DNA of 6,853 nt from JAWXUE01 sp044432925 (lineage in GTDB: Bacteria; Bacillota_I; Bacilli_A; Acholeplasmatales; Anaeroplasmataceae), in assembly GCA_044432925.1 (NCBI GenBank), contig JAWXUE010000047.1:1-6853 (forward strand), read 5' to 3'. The notes under the pieces were generated by a model that worked only from the letters and a program-made list of their open reading frames with translations, did no database searches and had not been told where the DNA came from. A program made the translations under genes and the position numbers. Each line of letters begins with the position of its first letter. Position 1 is the stretch's first letter. Positions 1 to 5,467 of the stretch are shown here, in pieces.

Positions 1-47
1 AAAACACCCCTCCAGCAAATAAATCCCCAAACAAAGCCATTTATTAA
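1..47. other. Window-edge stretch, possible gene end, strand unresolved
   Basis: This short edge is richer in G+C than the rest of the window and is open on both strands, so it may hold the end of another gene. On the plus strand a frame runs from the edge to a TAA at 45-47 and would give a tail ending in PNKAIY. That arrangement would place a convergent gene against the metK terminator. On the minus strand an ATG at 38-40 opens a frame starting MALFGDLFAGGVF that continues past the edge. It has no Shine-Dalgarno sequence, and only a few bases separate it from the metK terminator, leaving no room for a promoter. The convergent reading is therefore slightly better, but neither can be proven from about 45 bases. 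Confidence 0.25.
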
Positions 48-76
48 AAATAAAAAAGGACTATTTCTAGTCCTTT
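45..76 (-). terminator. Intrinsic terminator after metK
   Basis: A perfect 9-bp inverted repeat (55-63 with 68-76) folds on the minus strand into a stem with a GAAA tetraloop. It is followed by a U-rich run, TTTTTTATTTTT on the minus strand. It begins 7 bases past the metK stop codon and closes the SAM-controlled operon. On the plus strand only three T residues follow the stem, so termination there would be weak. Confidence 0.9.
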
Positions 77-83
77 AAATGTA

Positions 84-1244
84 TTATTTATTTAGTGTTT
101 TTAATAACTCTTGTGCTTTATCAGTTTTTTCCCATGATAAATTTAAATCAGTTCTACCCATATGTCCATAAGCAGCAGTTTGTTTATAGATTGGATTTAA
201 TAAATCTAAAGAACTAATAATTCCTTTTGGAGTTAAGTCAAAAGTACTTCTTATTGCTTTAGTAATATCTGATTCTTTAATAGTTGCTGTACCGAAAGTT
301 TCTACTAAAATACTAGTAGGCTCTGCTACACCAATTGCATAAGATAATTGAACTTCACATTTAGAAGCTAATTTAGCAGCTACTACATTTTTAGCAATAT
401 ATCTTGCCATATAAGCAGCACTTCTATCTACTTTAGATGGATCTTTACCAGAGAAAGCTCCTCCTCCGTGTCTTGAATAACCACCGTAAGTATCTACAAT
501 AATTTTTCTTCCTGTTAATCCAGCATCACCTTGAGGTCCACCGATTACAAAGTTACCTGTTGGGTTGATTAAGAATTTAGTATCTGCATTAACTAAATTA
601 GTAGGTACAATATAATCAATTACATGTTTCTTTAAGTCTACTTTGATTTGGTCTAAACTTACTTCTTCACTATGTTGTGTAGAAATTAAAACAGTATCAA
701 CTGCTACAACTTTATTATTTTCATCATATAAAACTGTAACTTGAGATTTACCATCTGGTCTTAAATATTTTAATGTATTATCTTTTCTAACATCTGATAA
801 TCTTTTAACTAATTTATGAGCTAATACGATAGGTAGAGGCATTAACTCTTCTGTTTCATCAGAAGCAAAACCAAACATAATTCCTTGGTCTCCTGCACCT
901 TGAGCTTTTTCACTACCTTCATCAACACCCATTGCAATATCTGGAGATTGAGGATCAATAGCACAAATAACTTTTAAAGTCTTATCACAAAAACCTAATT
1001 CTTCTTTATCGTAACCAATTTCTTTAACAGTATTTCTTACGATTTGTTCTATATCAATATTAGCAGTTGTTGTTATCTCACCGCATACAAGTACTAATCC
1101 TGTAGTACAAGTTGTTTCACAAGCTACACGAGCTTTTTTATCTTGAGCAAAAATTGCATCTAATACAGCATCACTAATTTGATCTGATACTTTATCTGGA
1201 TGTCCTTCTGTTACTGATTCTGATGTAAAATATCTTTTTTCCAT
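84..1244 (-). CDS. metK: S-adenosylmethionine synthetase (MetK)
   Basis: Methionine adenosyltransferase makes S-adenosylmethionine from methionine and ATP in the cytoplasm, releasing phosphate and diphosphate. The 386-residue product has the usual family length. The N-terminal GHPDK motif (residues 14-18), which helps bind ATP and metal, is present. So are signature GAGDQGIMFG (116-125) and the glycine-rich GGGAFSGKD loop (260-268). The ATG at 1244 is preceded by GGTGAGG (1252-1258) at good spacing. It overlaps the stop codon of the upstream TSCPD gene by one base (TAATG), so translation is probably coupled. A SAM-I riboswitch sits ahead of the two-gene unit, giving end-product feedback, and a strong hairpin terminator follows. 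No catalytic motif appears damaged. Identification is secure from family motifs and length. Confidence 0.98.
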   Translation of the reverse strand: MEKRYFTSESVTEGHPDKVSDQISDAVLDAIFAQDKKARVACETTCTTGLVLVCGEITTTANIDIEQIVRNTVKEIGYDKEELGFCDKTLKVICAIDPQSPDIAMGVDEGSEKAQGAGDQGIMFGFASDETEELMPLPIVLAHKLVKRLSDVRKDNTLKYLRPDGKSQVTVLYDENNKVVAVDTVLISTQHSEEVSLDQIKVDLKKHVIDYIVPTNLVNADTKFLINPTGNFVIGGPQGDAGLTGRKIIVDTYGGYSRHGGGAFSGKDPSKVDRSAAYMARYIAKNVVAAKLASKCEVQLSYAIGVAEPTSILVETFGTATIKESDITKAIRSTFDLTPKGIISSLDLLNPIYKQTAAYGHMGRTDLNLSWEKTDKAQELLKTLNK

Positions 1245-1489
1245 TATAATACCTCACCAATTGCTTTAGCTAATTGATCACCACAACTAGTTGGTCTAGC
1301 ATTACAAGTATTTCCTTTTAATAAATTTTGTACATCTGTTAATTCTTTTCCATCAATTAATGTAGCGATTGCTTTTAAATTTCCATTACATCCACCTGCG
1401 AATGCAACATTATAAATACAACCATTTTCATAATCAAATGTTATTTCTCTGGCACATACACCAGCAGTTTTAAAAACTTTTTTTTCCAT
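1244..1489 (-). CDS. TSCPD-domain protein, TIGR03905-like, unknown function
   Basis: This 81-residue protein resembles the small stand-alone TSCPD family (TIGR03905 type), whose domain is also found at the C terminus of some vitamin B12-dependent ribonucleotide reductases. Family landmarks are the GVC segment (Cys12), the AGGCNGNLKAI core (Cys34) and the closing CNARPTSCGDQLAKAI block (Cys62, Cys69). The name-giving TSCPD here reads TSCGD, so Pro is replaced by Gly. Five cysteines (12, 24, 34, 62, 69) suggest metal binding or redox chemistry, which is inference. No signal peptide or membrane segment is visible. The ATG at 1489 has an AAAGGAG site 8 bases upstream. The gene is first in a SAM-riboswitch operon and overlaps metK by one base, which links it to SAM, methionine or sulfur metabolism. 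The molecular function is unknown. Confidence 0.85.
   Translation of the reverse strand: MEKKVFKTAGVCAREITFDYENGCIYNVAFAGGCNGNLKAIATLIDGKELTDVQNLLKGNTCNARPTSCGDQLAKAIGEVL
1252..1258 (-). promoter_or_regulatory. Ribosome binding site of metK inside the TSCPD gene
   Basis: GGTGAGG on the minus strand lies 7 bases before the metK ATG, within the last codons of the TSCPD gene. It supports the chosen metK start. Together with the TAATG overlap it suggests that ribosomes finishing the upstream gene reinitiate on metK. Confidence 0.75.
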
Positions 1490-1493
1490 TTTT

Positions 1494-1543
1494 ATTTCTC
1501 CTTTGATTTTTTTTATAAAGAGAAATGATTATATCACTCTCTC
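1494..1543 (-). promoter_or_regulatory. Riboswitch expression platform sequestering the SD
   Basis: Two alternative minus-strand hairpins share bases 1519-1526. In the first, 1517-1526 pairs with 1494-1504 (10 bp with G1500 bulged), burying the AAAGGAG ribosome binding site of the TSCPD gene. In the second, 1519-1529 pairs with 1533-1542 (10 bp with one bulged U), which would leave the site free. The 5' arm of the second hairpin shares 1540-1543 with the 3' strand of aptamer helix P1. SAM-stabilised P1 should therefore favour the closed form. No U-tract follows either hairpin; eight A residues do (1507-1514). Control of translation therefore looks more likely than transcription termination. 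The pairings are seen directly; the switching mechanism is inferred. Confidence 0.6.
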
Positions 1544-1635
1544 ATTGTTAGGGCGGACCCTCTGGTCAAAAGCACCTAAATAAATAGGTTGCTGCCTCGT
1601 CATAGGTTGACTCACCTCAGAGACTCTTAATAAGA
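1540..1635 (-). ncRNA. SAM-I (S-box) riboswitch aptamer
   Basis: The minus-strand leader matches the SAM-I fold. P1 pairs 1629-1635 with 1540-1546. P2a pairs 1620-1624 with 1594-1598 and P2b pairs 1614-1617 with 1604-1607, with the kink-turn-like UGA and AUGA sequences around them. The conserved GCAACC (1587-1592) begins P3, which pairs 1585-1589 with 1574-1578 and ends in GGUGCU. P4 pairs 1558-1561 with 1550-1553. The P2b loop GUCA (1608-1611) can pair with UGAC (1565-1568), forming the expected pseudoknot, although both strands differ from the common CUGG/CCAG pair. In known S-box RNAs bound SAM turns expression off. Its place before the TSCPD-metK operon fits that role. Confidence 0.9.
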
Positions 1636-1645
1636 TAACAAAACA

Positions 1646-1674
1646 ATTATACAATATTAGAGGAAATATAACAA
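1646..1674 (-). promoter_or_regulatory. Promoter of the riboswitch-TSCPD-metK operon
   Basis: On the minus strand TTGTTA (1669-1674) and a perfect TATAAT (1646-1651) are separated by 17 bases, a good housekeeping sigma factor promoter. The start point would fall near 1639, immediately before helix P1 of the riboswitch, so the leader begins almost exactly with the aptamer. Confidence 0.8.
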
Positions 1675-1682
1675 CTAAAATG

Positions 1683-1723
1683 ATAATAAAAATATACGAT
1701 TATTATAAAATATAATCGTATAT
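1683..1723 (-). terminator. Intrinsic terminator overlapping the lipoprotein stop
   Basis: A perfect 12-bp inverted repeat (1692-1703 with 1712-1723) has an 8-base loop and is followed on the minus strand by TTTTTATTAT. The upstream arm lies in the last codons of the lipoprotein gene and the stop codon reaches into the loop, so coding and termination signals overlap. The stem is mostly A-U with only two G-C pairs, so efficiency may be moderate. Confidence 0.75.
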
Positions 1724-2608
1724 AACATTTAAACTATTATTCCAATTTTCTGTAAACTTGATATCTGCTTCATTTTTAGAAATACTACAATAAATAATTG
1801 TAGTTTCATTACTTTTAAATGCATTAGAATCAATACTATTAATGCTACTAGGAATATATAGAGTTTCTAATTTATTTCTATTAATAAAACTTCTATAACT
1901 TAATTTAGTTACAGGGATATTATTAATACTTGATAGAATTTCATAATTTTGTATAACATGACTAGAATATTCAAGTGTATATTCATTATCTTTTAAAACA
2001 TATAATACATTATTATCACAATAAATATCTATAGGAAATATAACATCATCGTTAAATGATAAATCATATTTGATTTCTAAAGAAATATTTTCATCTTCTA
2101 AAGATAGTGTAAAAATATCATCTTTTAAATTAAATATAAACATACCTAAAGCGTACTCATCATATTGCTCATTATAGAAATATGAATAAGAATTCATTAT
2201 ATTATAGTTTTCTATATTTATAAAATCTAAATAACCATATAAAAATATATAACTAAAATCATAAGAATCAAATACAGCTTTCAAAGGGTTAGATGTTGTA
2301 TTTGGTTCATTCATAATAAATACTTCGTTATTACAAAATGATGAATAATTTATTATTATATCATCATAATCTTCATAAACTGTTTTTGTTTCAATTAAAC
2401 CATTTGCTACATTGCCATTAACAGTGAAATTTAAATCATCAATTCTAATTGTTGTTTCATAACTAAAACTTGCTTTTTCATCATTCATTACTTCTATAAA
2501 ATCTTCTACTGTAAGTTCATCTTTAATAGGAGGTACAAACTCAATTTCTTCACATCCTGCTAATAATAAACAATTAATTAATAAAATAATACCTAATAAT
2601 TTTTTCAT
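1703..2608 (-). CDS. Lipoprotein with short BspA-type LRR tail
   Basis: This 301-residue protein starts with a lipoprotein signal peptide: two lysines, a hydrophobic stretch and the lipobox LAGC (16-19). It should be cleaved before Cys19, lipid-modified and held on the outer face of the membrane. Residues 20-205 are acidic and rich in Tyr, Asn and Asp with alternating hydrophobic residues, suggesting beta structure; I do not recognise this part. Residues about 206-278 look like one or two degenerate BspA-type (LRR_5) repeats, with IPVTKLSYRSF followed by LETLYIPSSINSIDSNAF. The TIIYC segment and a late NWNNS resemble the usual ending of such proteins. The ATG at 2608 has AAGGAGA at 7 bases. 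The gene has its own weak promoter and terminator, so it appears monocistronic. An adhesion or surface-interaction role is possible from the repeat type, but unproven. Confidence 0.8.
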   Translation of the reverse strand: MKKLLGIILLINCLLLAGCEEIEFVPPIKDELTVEDFIEVMNDEKASFSYETTIRIDDLNFTVNGNVANGLIETKTVYEDYDDIIINYSSFCNNEVFIMNEPNTTSNPLKAVFDSYDFSYIFLYGYLDFINIENYNIMNSYSYFYNEQYDEYALGMFIFNLKDDIFTLSLEDENISLEIKYDLSFNDDVIFPIDIYCDNNVLYVLKDNEYTLEYSSHVIQNYEILSSINNIPVTKLSYRSFINRNKLETLYIPSSINSIDSNAFKSNETTIIYCSISKNEADIKFTENWNNSLNVIYDYIL

Positions 2609-2614
2609 AACTTA

Positions 2615-2621
2615 TCTCCTT
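2615..2621 (-). promoter_or_regulatory. Ribosome binding site of the lipoprotein gene
   Basis: AAGGAGA on the minus strand lies 6 bases before the ATG at 2608 (7 bases counted from GGAG). It fixes the start and gives the full lipoprotein signal peptide. Confidence 0.8.
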
Positions 2622-2632
2622 TTATACATTCA

Positions 2633-2661
2633 TTATTACTAAGGTATTATTTTTTACTAAA
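2633..2661 (-). promoter_or_regulatory. Weak candidate promoter of the lipoprotein gene
   Basis: TTTAGT (2656-2661) and TAATAA (2633-2638) are spaced 17 bases apart on the minus strand, just past the preceding terminator. The match to consensus is poor (three of six in the upstream box), but the gene needs a promoter here. Predicted transcripts would have a leader of roughly 17 bases. A TTAGTAA heptamer occurs twice, at 2637-2643 (as CTTAGTAA) and 2654-2660, across the two boxes. Confidence 0.35.
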
Positions 2662-2691
2662 GAAAAAAGAGAAAGTTTTTACTTTCTCTTT
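2659..2691 (-). terminator. Intrinsic terminator after the membrane protein gene
   Basis: A perfect 11-bp inverted repeat (2666-2676 with 2681-2691) with a 4-base loop is followed on the minus strand by TTTCTTT, continuing the T-rich end of the stem. The stem starts inside the TAA stop codon of the membrane protein gene. It separates that operon from the lipoprotein gene. Confidence 0.9.
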
Positions 2692-3967
2692 ACTCACCGT
2701 CGAATATTTTTTCAAAGTCACTTTGAAATCTCATAAATCTCTCTAATAAAGTAGCATCAAAATACACATTAAAATGAGTATTAATAAAGTCTATTGCTGC
2801 TTTATGAGGATATGGTCTTTTATACGATTTAGGACTTCTTAATGTAATATATAAATCAGATAATAAAATAATATCTGAATCAGTATTTTTTTGAATTTTA
2901 TTCATTTTGTTAATAAAAGCTAAAGAACCATCACCTTCAATATGTGTTCGTATTATATTAACTGTTTTTTGAGATAACTCTATTCTTTTAACTAATTGTG
3001 TACCTAGTTCAGATTGATTACGTAATATTTCAAATGAATCTTCTGAATCACTTACTTCTATTTTAAAATCATTTTGATGTTCTTCTAAGAATAATGAATA
3101 CTTTGCTAGCTCAGTACATTTATCAGGTTGAAAACCACAAGATGAAGCTAGTTTCCATGTTATATCAGATAAAAGTTTACTTTCAAAATCATCTTCACTT
3201 GTAACTCTTGAATTAATTAAAACATCAAAAAGATTAGTAACTATTCCTGTAAAGTCATTTTGAATATCTTGACGTTTAGTTAACTCTTCTTTTCTTGAAG
3301 AACCCATTTTCTCACCGATTACACAAATAGCATAAACTACAAGCATAAAACAGCCCATTATAACTGTTCTAAATAATATATCCTTAAACTCATTAGTCTT
3401 AGGGAATTCTGCTATAAAAGTAAATATAGACGCTGCATAATCTTTTTGATATATTTGATAAGTTACTAAAAAGTGTAATGCTGTTACGATAACTAACATC
3501 CAAGAGAAAACTCTTTTAAGCATTACTCTATCTTGATATAAACTTACAACGATTAATGAATAATATATTAACATATATCCTGACTGTGATAAAAAGTCAT
3601 TACCTGTTTCAAGTTTCATATACATTAAAATCGCTGATAAATACATATATCCTGCAGATAAGTACATTGCTACTTGTTGTGATATTAAACTTTTAGTATC
3701 AGTATATACTAATTTTTTAATAGTTTTATTTATTAAATAAGTTATTGGTAAAGGTATAGCAGTAAACATCCAACTTCCTGGGTCTGTACTACCAAATGTT
3801 ACAGCAAATAATAAAGATGAATATACTAAGTTTGAAACAAGGATAATATTTTTAATTACAACATTTCGTCTAAATAAAACTTCTACTTCATTAGATAAGT
3901 CTATATCTTCTTCAAAACTAAAATGTTTATCAAAAAAACTCCTAAGTTTTAGTAAAAAACTTTTCAT
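2690..3967 (-). CDS. Membrane protein with degenerate HD-GYP-like domain
   Basis: The 425-residue product has about six predicted membrane helices (near 38-58, 66-82, 96-117, 128-145, 153-171, 199-219) and a cytoplasmic C-terminal half. Residues 230-420 follow the layout of HD-GYP cyclic-di-GMP phosphodiesterases. THIEGDG (341-347) stands where HHExxDGxGYP is expected. LLSDLYITLRSP with YKRP, and then FDATLLERF, match the end of that domain. The HD pair expected in an LLHDIGK-like segment is absent (region AKYSLFLEEHQ, 288-298), as are the first His and Glu of HHE and the GYP. Only Asp371 and perhaps His342 of the metal ligands remain, so catalysis is unlikely and a sensory or scaffold role is possible. 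The ATG overlaps the pgpA stop by one base (TAATG) and has no evident Shine-Dalgarno sequence, so it probably depends on translational coupling. The HD-GYP link is a motif-level inference. Confidence 0.75.
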   Translation of the reverse strand: MKSFLLKLRSFFDKHFSFEEDIDLSNEVEVLFRRNVVIKNIILVSNLVYSSLLFAVTFGSTDPGSWMFTAIPLPITYLINKTIKKLVYTDTKSLISQQVAMYLSAGYMYLSAILMYMKLETGNDFLSQSGYMLIYYSLIVVSLYQDRVMLKRVFSWMLVIVTALHFLVTYQIYQKDYAASIFTFIAEFPKTNEFKDILFRTVIMGCFMLVVYAICVIGEKMGSSRKEELTKRQDIQNDFTGIVTNLFDVLINSRVTSEDDFESKLLSDITWKLASSCGFQPDKCTELAKYSLFLEEHQNDFKIEVSDSEDSFEILRNQSELGTQLVKRIELSQKTVNIIRTHIEGDGSLAFINKMNKIQKNTDSDIILLSDLYITLRSPKSYKRPYPHKAAIDFINTHFNVYFDATLLERFMRFQSDFEKIFDGE

Positions 3968-4482
3968 TATTTATTCGCTAAATCTTCGTTTACTATTTGA
4001 GCTACTCTTGTAGATGCTGCTGCAGCGATTGCTCCAACGATATCATCCATAAAAGTATGACATTTTCCTTCTTGTTTACCAATTTCGTTTAAAGCATCAA
4101 CAATACCAGGTTTGTTAACATCAACATCACCAAAGTTTGTTTTACCAATTGCCCCATACATCCCAGCAATATCTAATCCTACTACTTCATCAATTCCAAA
4201 TAAACCTAAGTCATGATATAAGATATCTTGAATTGGTCCTTTGAATAATTTTTCTTCTGCTAATCGATCAATTTCAGCACCTAATTGAATATGATGGAAA
4301 ATGTCTCTGTATGATAATATTTTTAATACACTTTCAACACAATCTTCATGTCTAATGTTTTTTGTATATTTAGATTGTTGGTTGTATGCTATTAAAGCTA
4401 TTTCCTCAACTTCAATACCTCTATTTTTTAATGTTTGTATATTTAACTCTTGCATTTCTTCTCTAGAATAAATTAATTTCAT
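3967..4482 (-). CDS. pgpA: Phosphatidylglycerophosphatase A family (YutG-like)
   Basis: PgpA-type enzymes remove phosphate from phosphatidylglycerophosphate to give phosphatidylglycerol, a step in acidic phospholipid synthesis at the membrane. This 171-residue protein resembles the soluble Bacillus YutG subfamily, which lacks the membrane helices of the E. coli enzyme. Recognisable blocks are LGLFGIDEVVGLDI (92-105), YGAIGKTNFGDVDVNKPG (109-126) and GKCHTFMDDIVGAIAAAAS (139-157), rich in the acidic residues thought to bind metal. I place the start at ATG 4482 because GGAGG (4491-4495) lies 8 bases upstream. A longer frame from a TTG at 4515 has no ribosome site and its first codon abuts a TATAAT box. 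The gene lies 48 bp after fmt and overlaps the next gene by one base. Family assignment is strong; the exact substrate is inferred from the family. Confidence 0.88.
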   Translation of the reverse strand: MKLIYSREEMQELNIQTLKNRGIEVEEIALIAYNQQSKYTKNIRHEDCVESVLKILSYRDIFHHIQLGAEIDRLAEEKLFKGPIQDILYHDLGLFGIDEVVGLDIAGMYGAIGKTNFGDVDVNKPGIVDALNEIGKQEGKCHTFMDDIVGAIAAAASTRVAQIVNEDLANK

Positions 4483-4490
4483 TTTAAATA

Positions 4491-4495
4491 CCTCC
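4491..4495 (-). promoter_or_regulatory. Ribosome binding site deciding the pgpA start
   Basis: GGAGG on the minus strand lies 8 bases before the ATG at 4482. It favours this start over the in-frame TTG 33 bases further upstream, which has no comparable site. Confidence 0.85.
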
Positions 4496-4501
4496 GTTTT
4501 A

Positions 4502-4535
4502 ATTATATTATACAATATTTTTTATTTTTTTTATA
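4502..4535 (-). promoter_or_regulatory. Candidate internal promoter before pgpA
   Basis: Two overlapping TATAAT boxes (4507-4512 and 4502-4507) follow an A-rich tract in the fmt-pgpA gap. For the first box the upstream hexamer at 17-base spacing is TATAAA (4530-4535), only three of six matches. It might allow pgpA and the membrane protein to be expressed apart from priA-fmt. With such AT-rich sequence, chance TATAAT boxes are common. Confidence 0.35.
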
Positions 4536-5463
4536 GTATTTCATTACTAAAAGATGTATTTAGTTCTAATAATTTAGATCCGTTTAAAAATGATTTACTA
4601 TCCATCATCTTTTTACCACTTAGTTGTAACTCTTTTATTTCAATTGCACCATCAGTTGTTTTAATTAATATTTTTTTATTTAAATCAATAATTGTACCAG
4701 GATTTGCATTAGAATTATCTTCTGCTATTTTTACTTCTTTTATTTTAATTAAGTTATTATTATAATTAGTTAATGCTCCTGGATTTAATGTTAAACCTCT
4801 AACTAAGTTAAATATTTCTCTACTTGTTTTATTCCAATTAATAAATTGTTCTTCATGTTTAATGTTATAAGCAAAAGTAACTTCTTCATCATTTTGTTTA
4901 ATAGGAGTAATCTTATTATCAATTAACTTAGGAATAGTTTCTAATAATAAATCATTTCCTATAACAGATAATTTTTCAAATAAAATAGTTGTATTATCTG
5001 TATCTAAAATAGGTAACTCAGCTTGAGCCAAAATATCTCCTGAATCCATTTTCTTCTCCATATACATAATTGTAACACCTGTTTTTTCATGACCTTCTAT
5101 GATTGATTTATGAATAGGTGCTCCTCCTCTTAATTTAGGAAGAAGGGATGCATGTACATTTATTGATTTATGGTTAGGATGATGTAGTATTGCTGTAGGG
5201 ATGATTTGTCCGTAGGCTGCTGTTACAAGTAAATCAGCATTAAAACTATTTACATAATCAACATCTTCTTTTATATTAACTGGTTGAAAAACTTCAATAT
5301 TATTTTTTAAAGCAGTTTCTTTAACAGGTGAAAAAACTATTTCTTTTTTTCTACCTACTACTTTATCAGGTTGTGTAATTACTAACACTACCTCATATTT
5401 ATCAATTAAACTTTGTAAAATTGGTGCACTAAACTCAGGTGTACCCATAAAAATTATTTTCAT
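4531..5463 (-). CDS. fmt: Methionyl-tRNA formyltransferase (Fmt)
   Basis: Fmt transfers a formyl group from 10-formyltetrahydrofolate to Met-tRNA initiator in the cytoplasm, preparing it for translation initiation. The 310-residue protein has the usual length. It begins MKIIFMGTPEFS, carries the tRNA-contacting loop region QPDKVVGRKK (31-40), and shows the SLLPKLRGGAPIH signature (107-118 region). Asn102, His104 and Asp140 match the spacing of the catalytic residues known from the E. coli enzyme. The C-terminal domain from about 205 (FINWNKTSREIFNLVRGL) is the tRNA-binding fold. The ATG at 5463 has AGGAG at 8 bases (5472-5476), placed inside the last priA codons. The gap to priA is 4 bp, a common pairing in Bacillota. 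There def often lies between the two and rsmB after fmt; neither is present here. Confidence 0.97.
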   Translation of the reverse strand: MKIIFMGTPEFSAPILQSLIDKYEVVLVITQPDKVVGRKKEIVFSPVKETALKNNIEVFQPVNIKEDVDYVNSFNADLLVTAAYGQIIPTAILHHPNHKSINVHASLLPKLRGGAPIHKSIIEGHEKTGVTIMYMEKKMDSGDILAQAELPILDTDNTTILFEKLSVIGNDLLLETIPKLIDNKITPIKQNDEEVTFAYNIKHEEQFINWNKTSREIFNLVRGLTLNPGALTNYNNNLIKIKEVKIAEDNSNANPGTIIDLNKKILIKTTDGAIEIKELQLSGKKMMDSKSFLNGSKLLELNTSFSNEIL

Positions 5464-5467
5464 ATTA

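Noticed and set aside
1507..1542. The hairpin 1519-1542 as an intrinsic terminator of the S-box leader
   Set aside because: Only three U residues follow the stem on the minus strand, then A-rich sequence. A plus-strand reading has T residues before, not after, the stem. It fits an antisequestor better.
2637..2660. Twice-occurring TTAGTAA heptamer as an operator
   Set aside because: Seven AT-rich bases repeated once are easily expected by chance in this composition, and no regulator gene is nearby.
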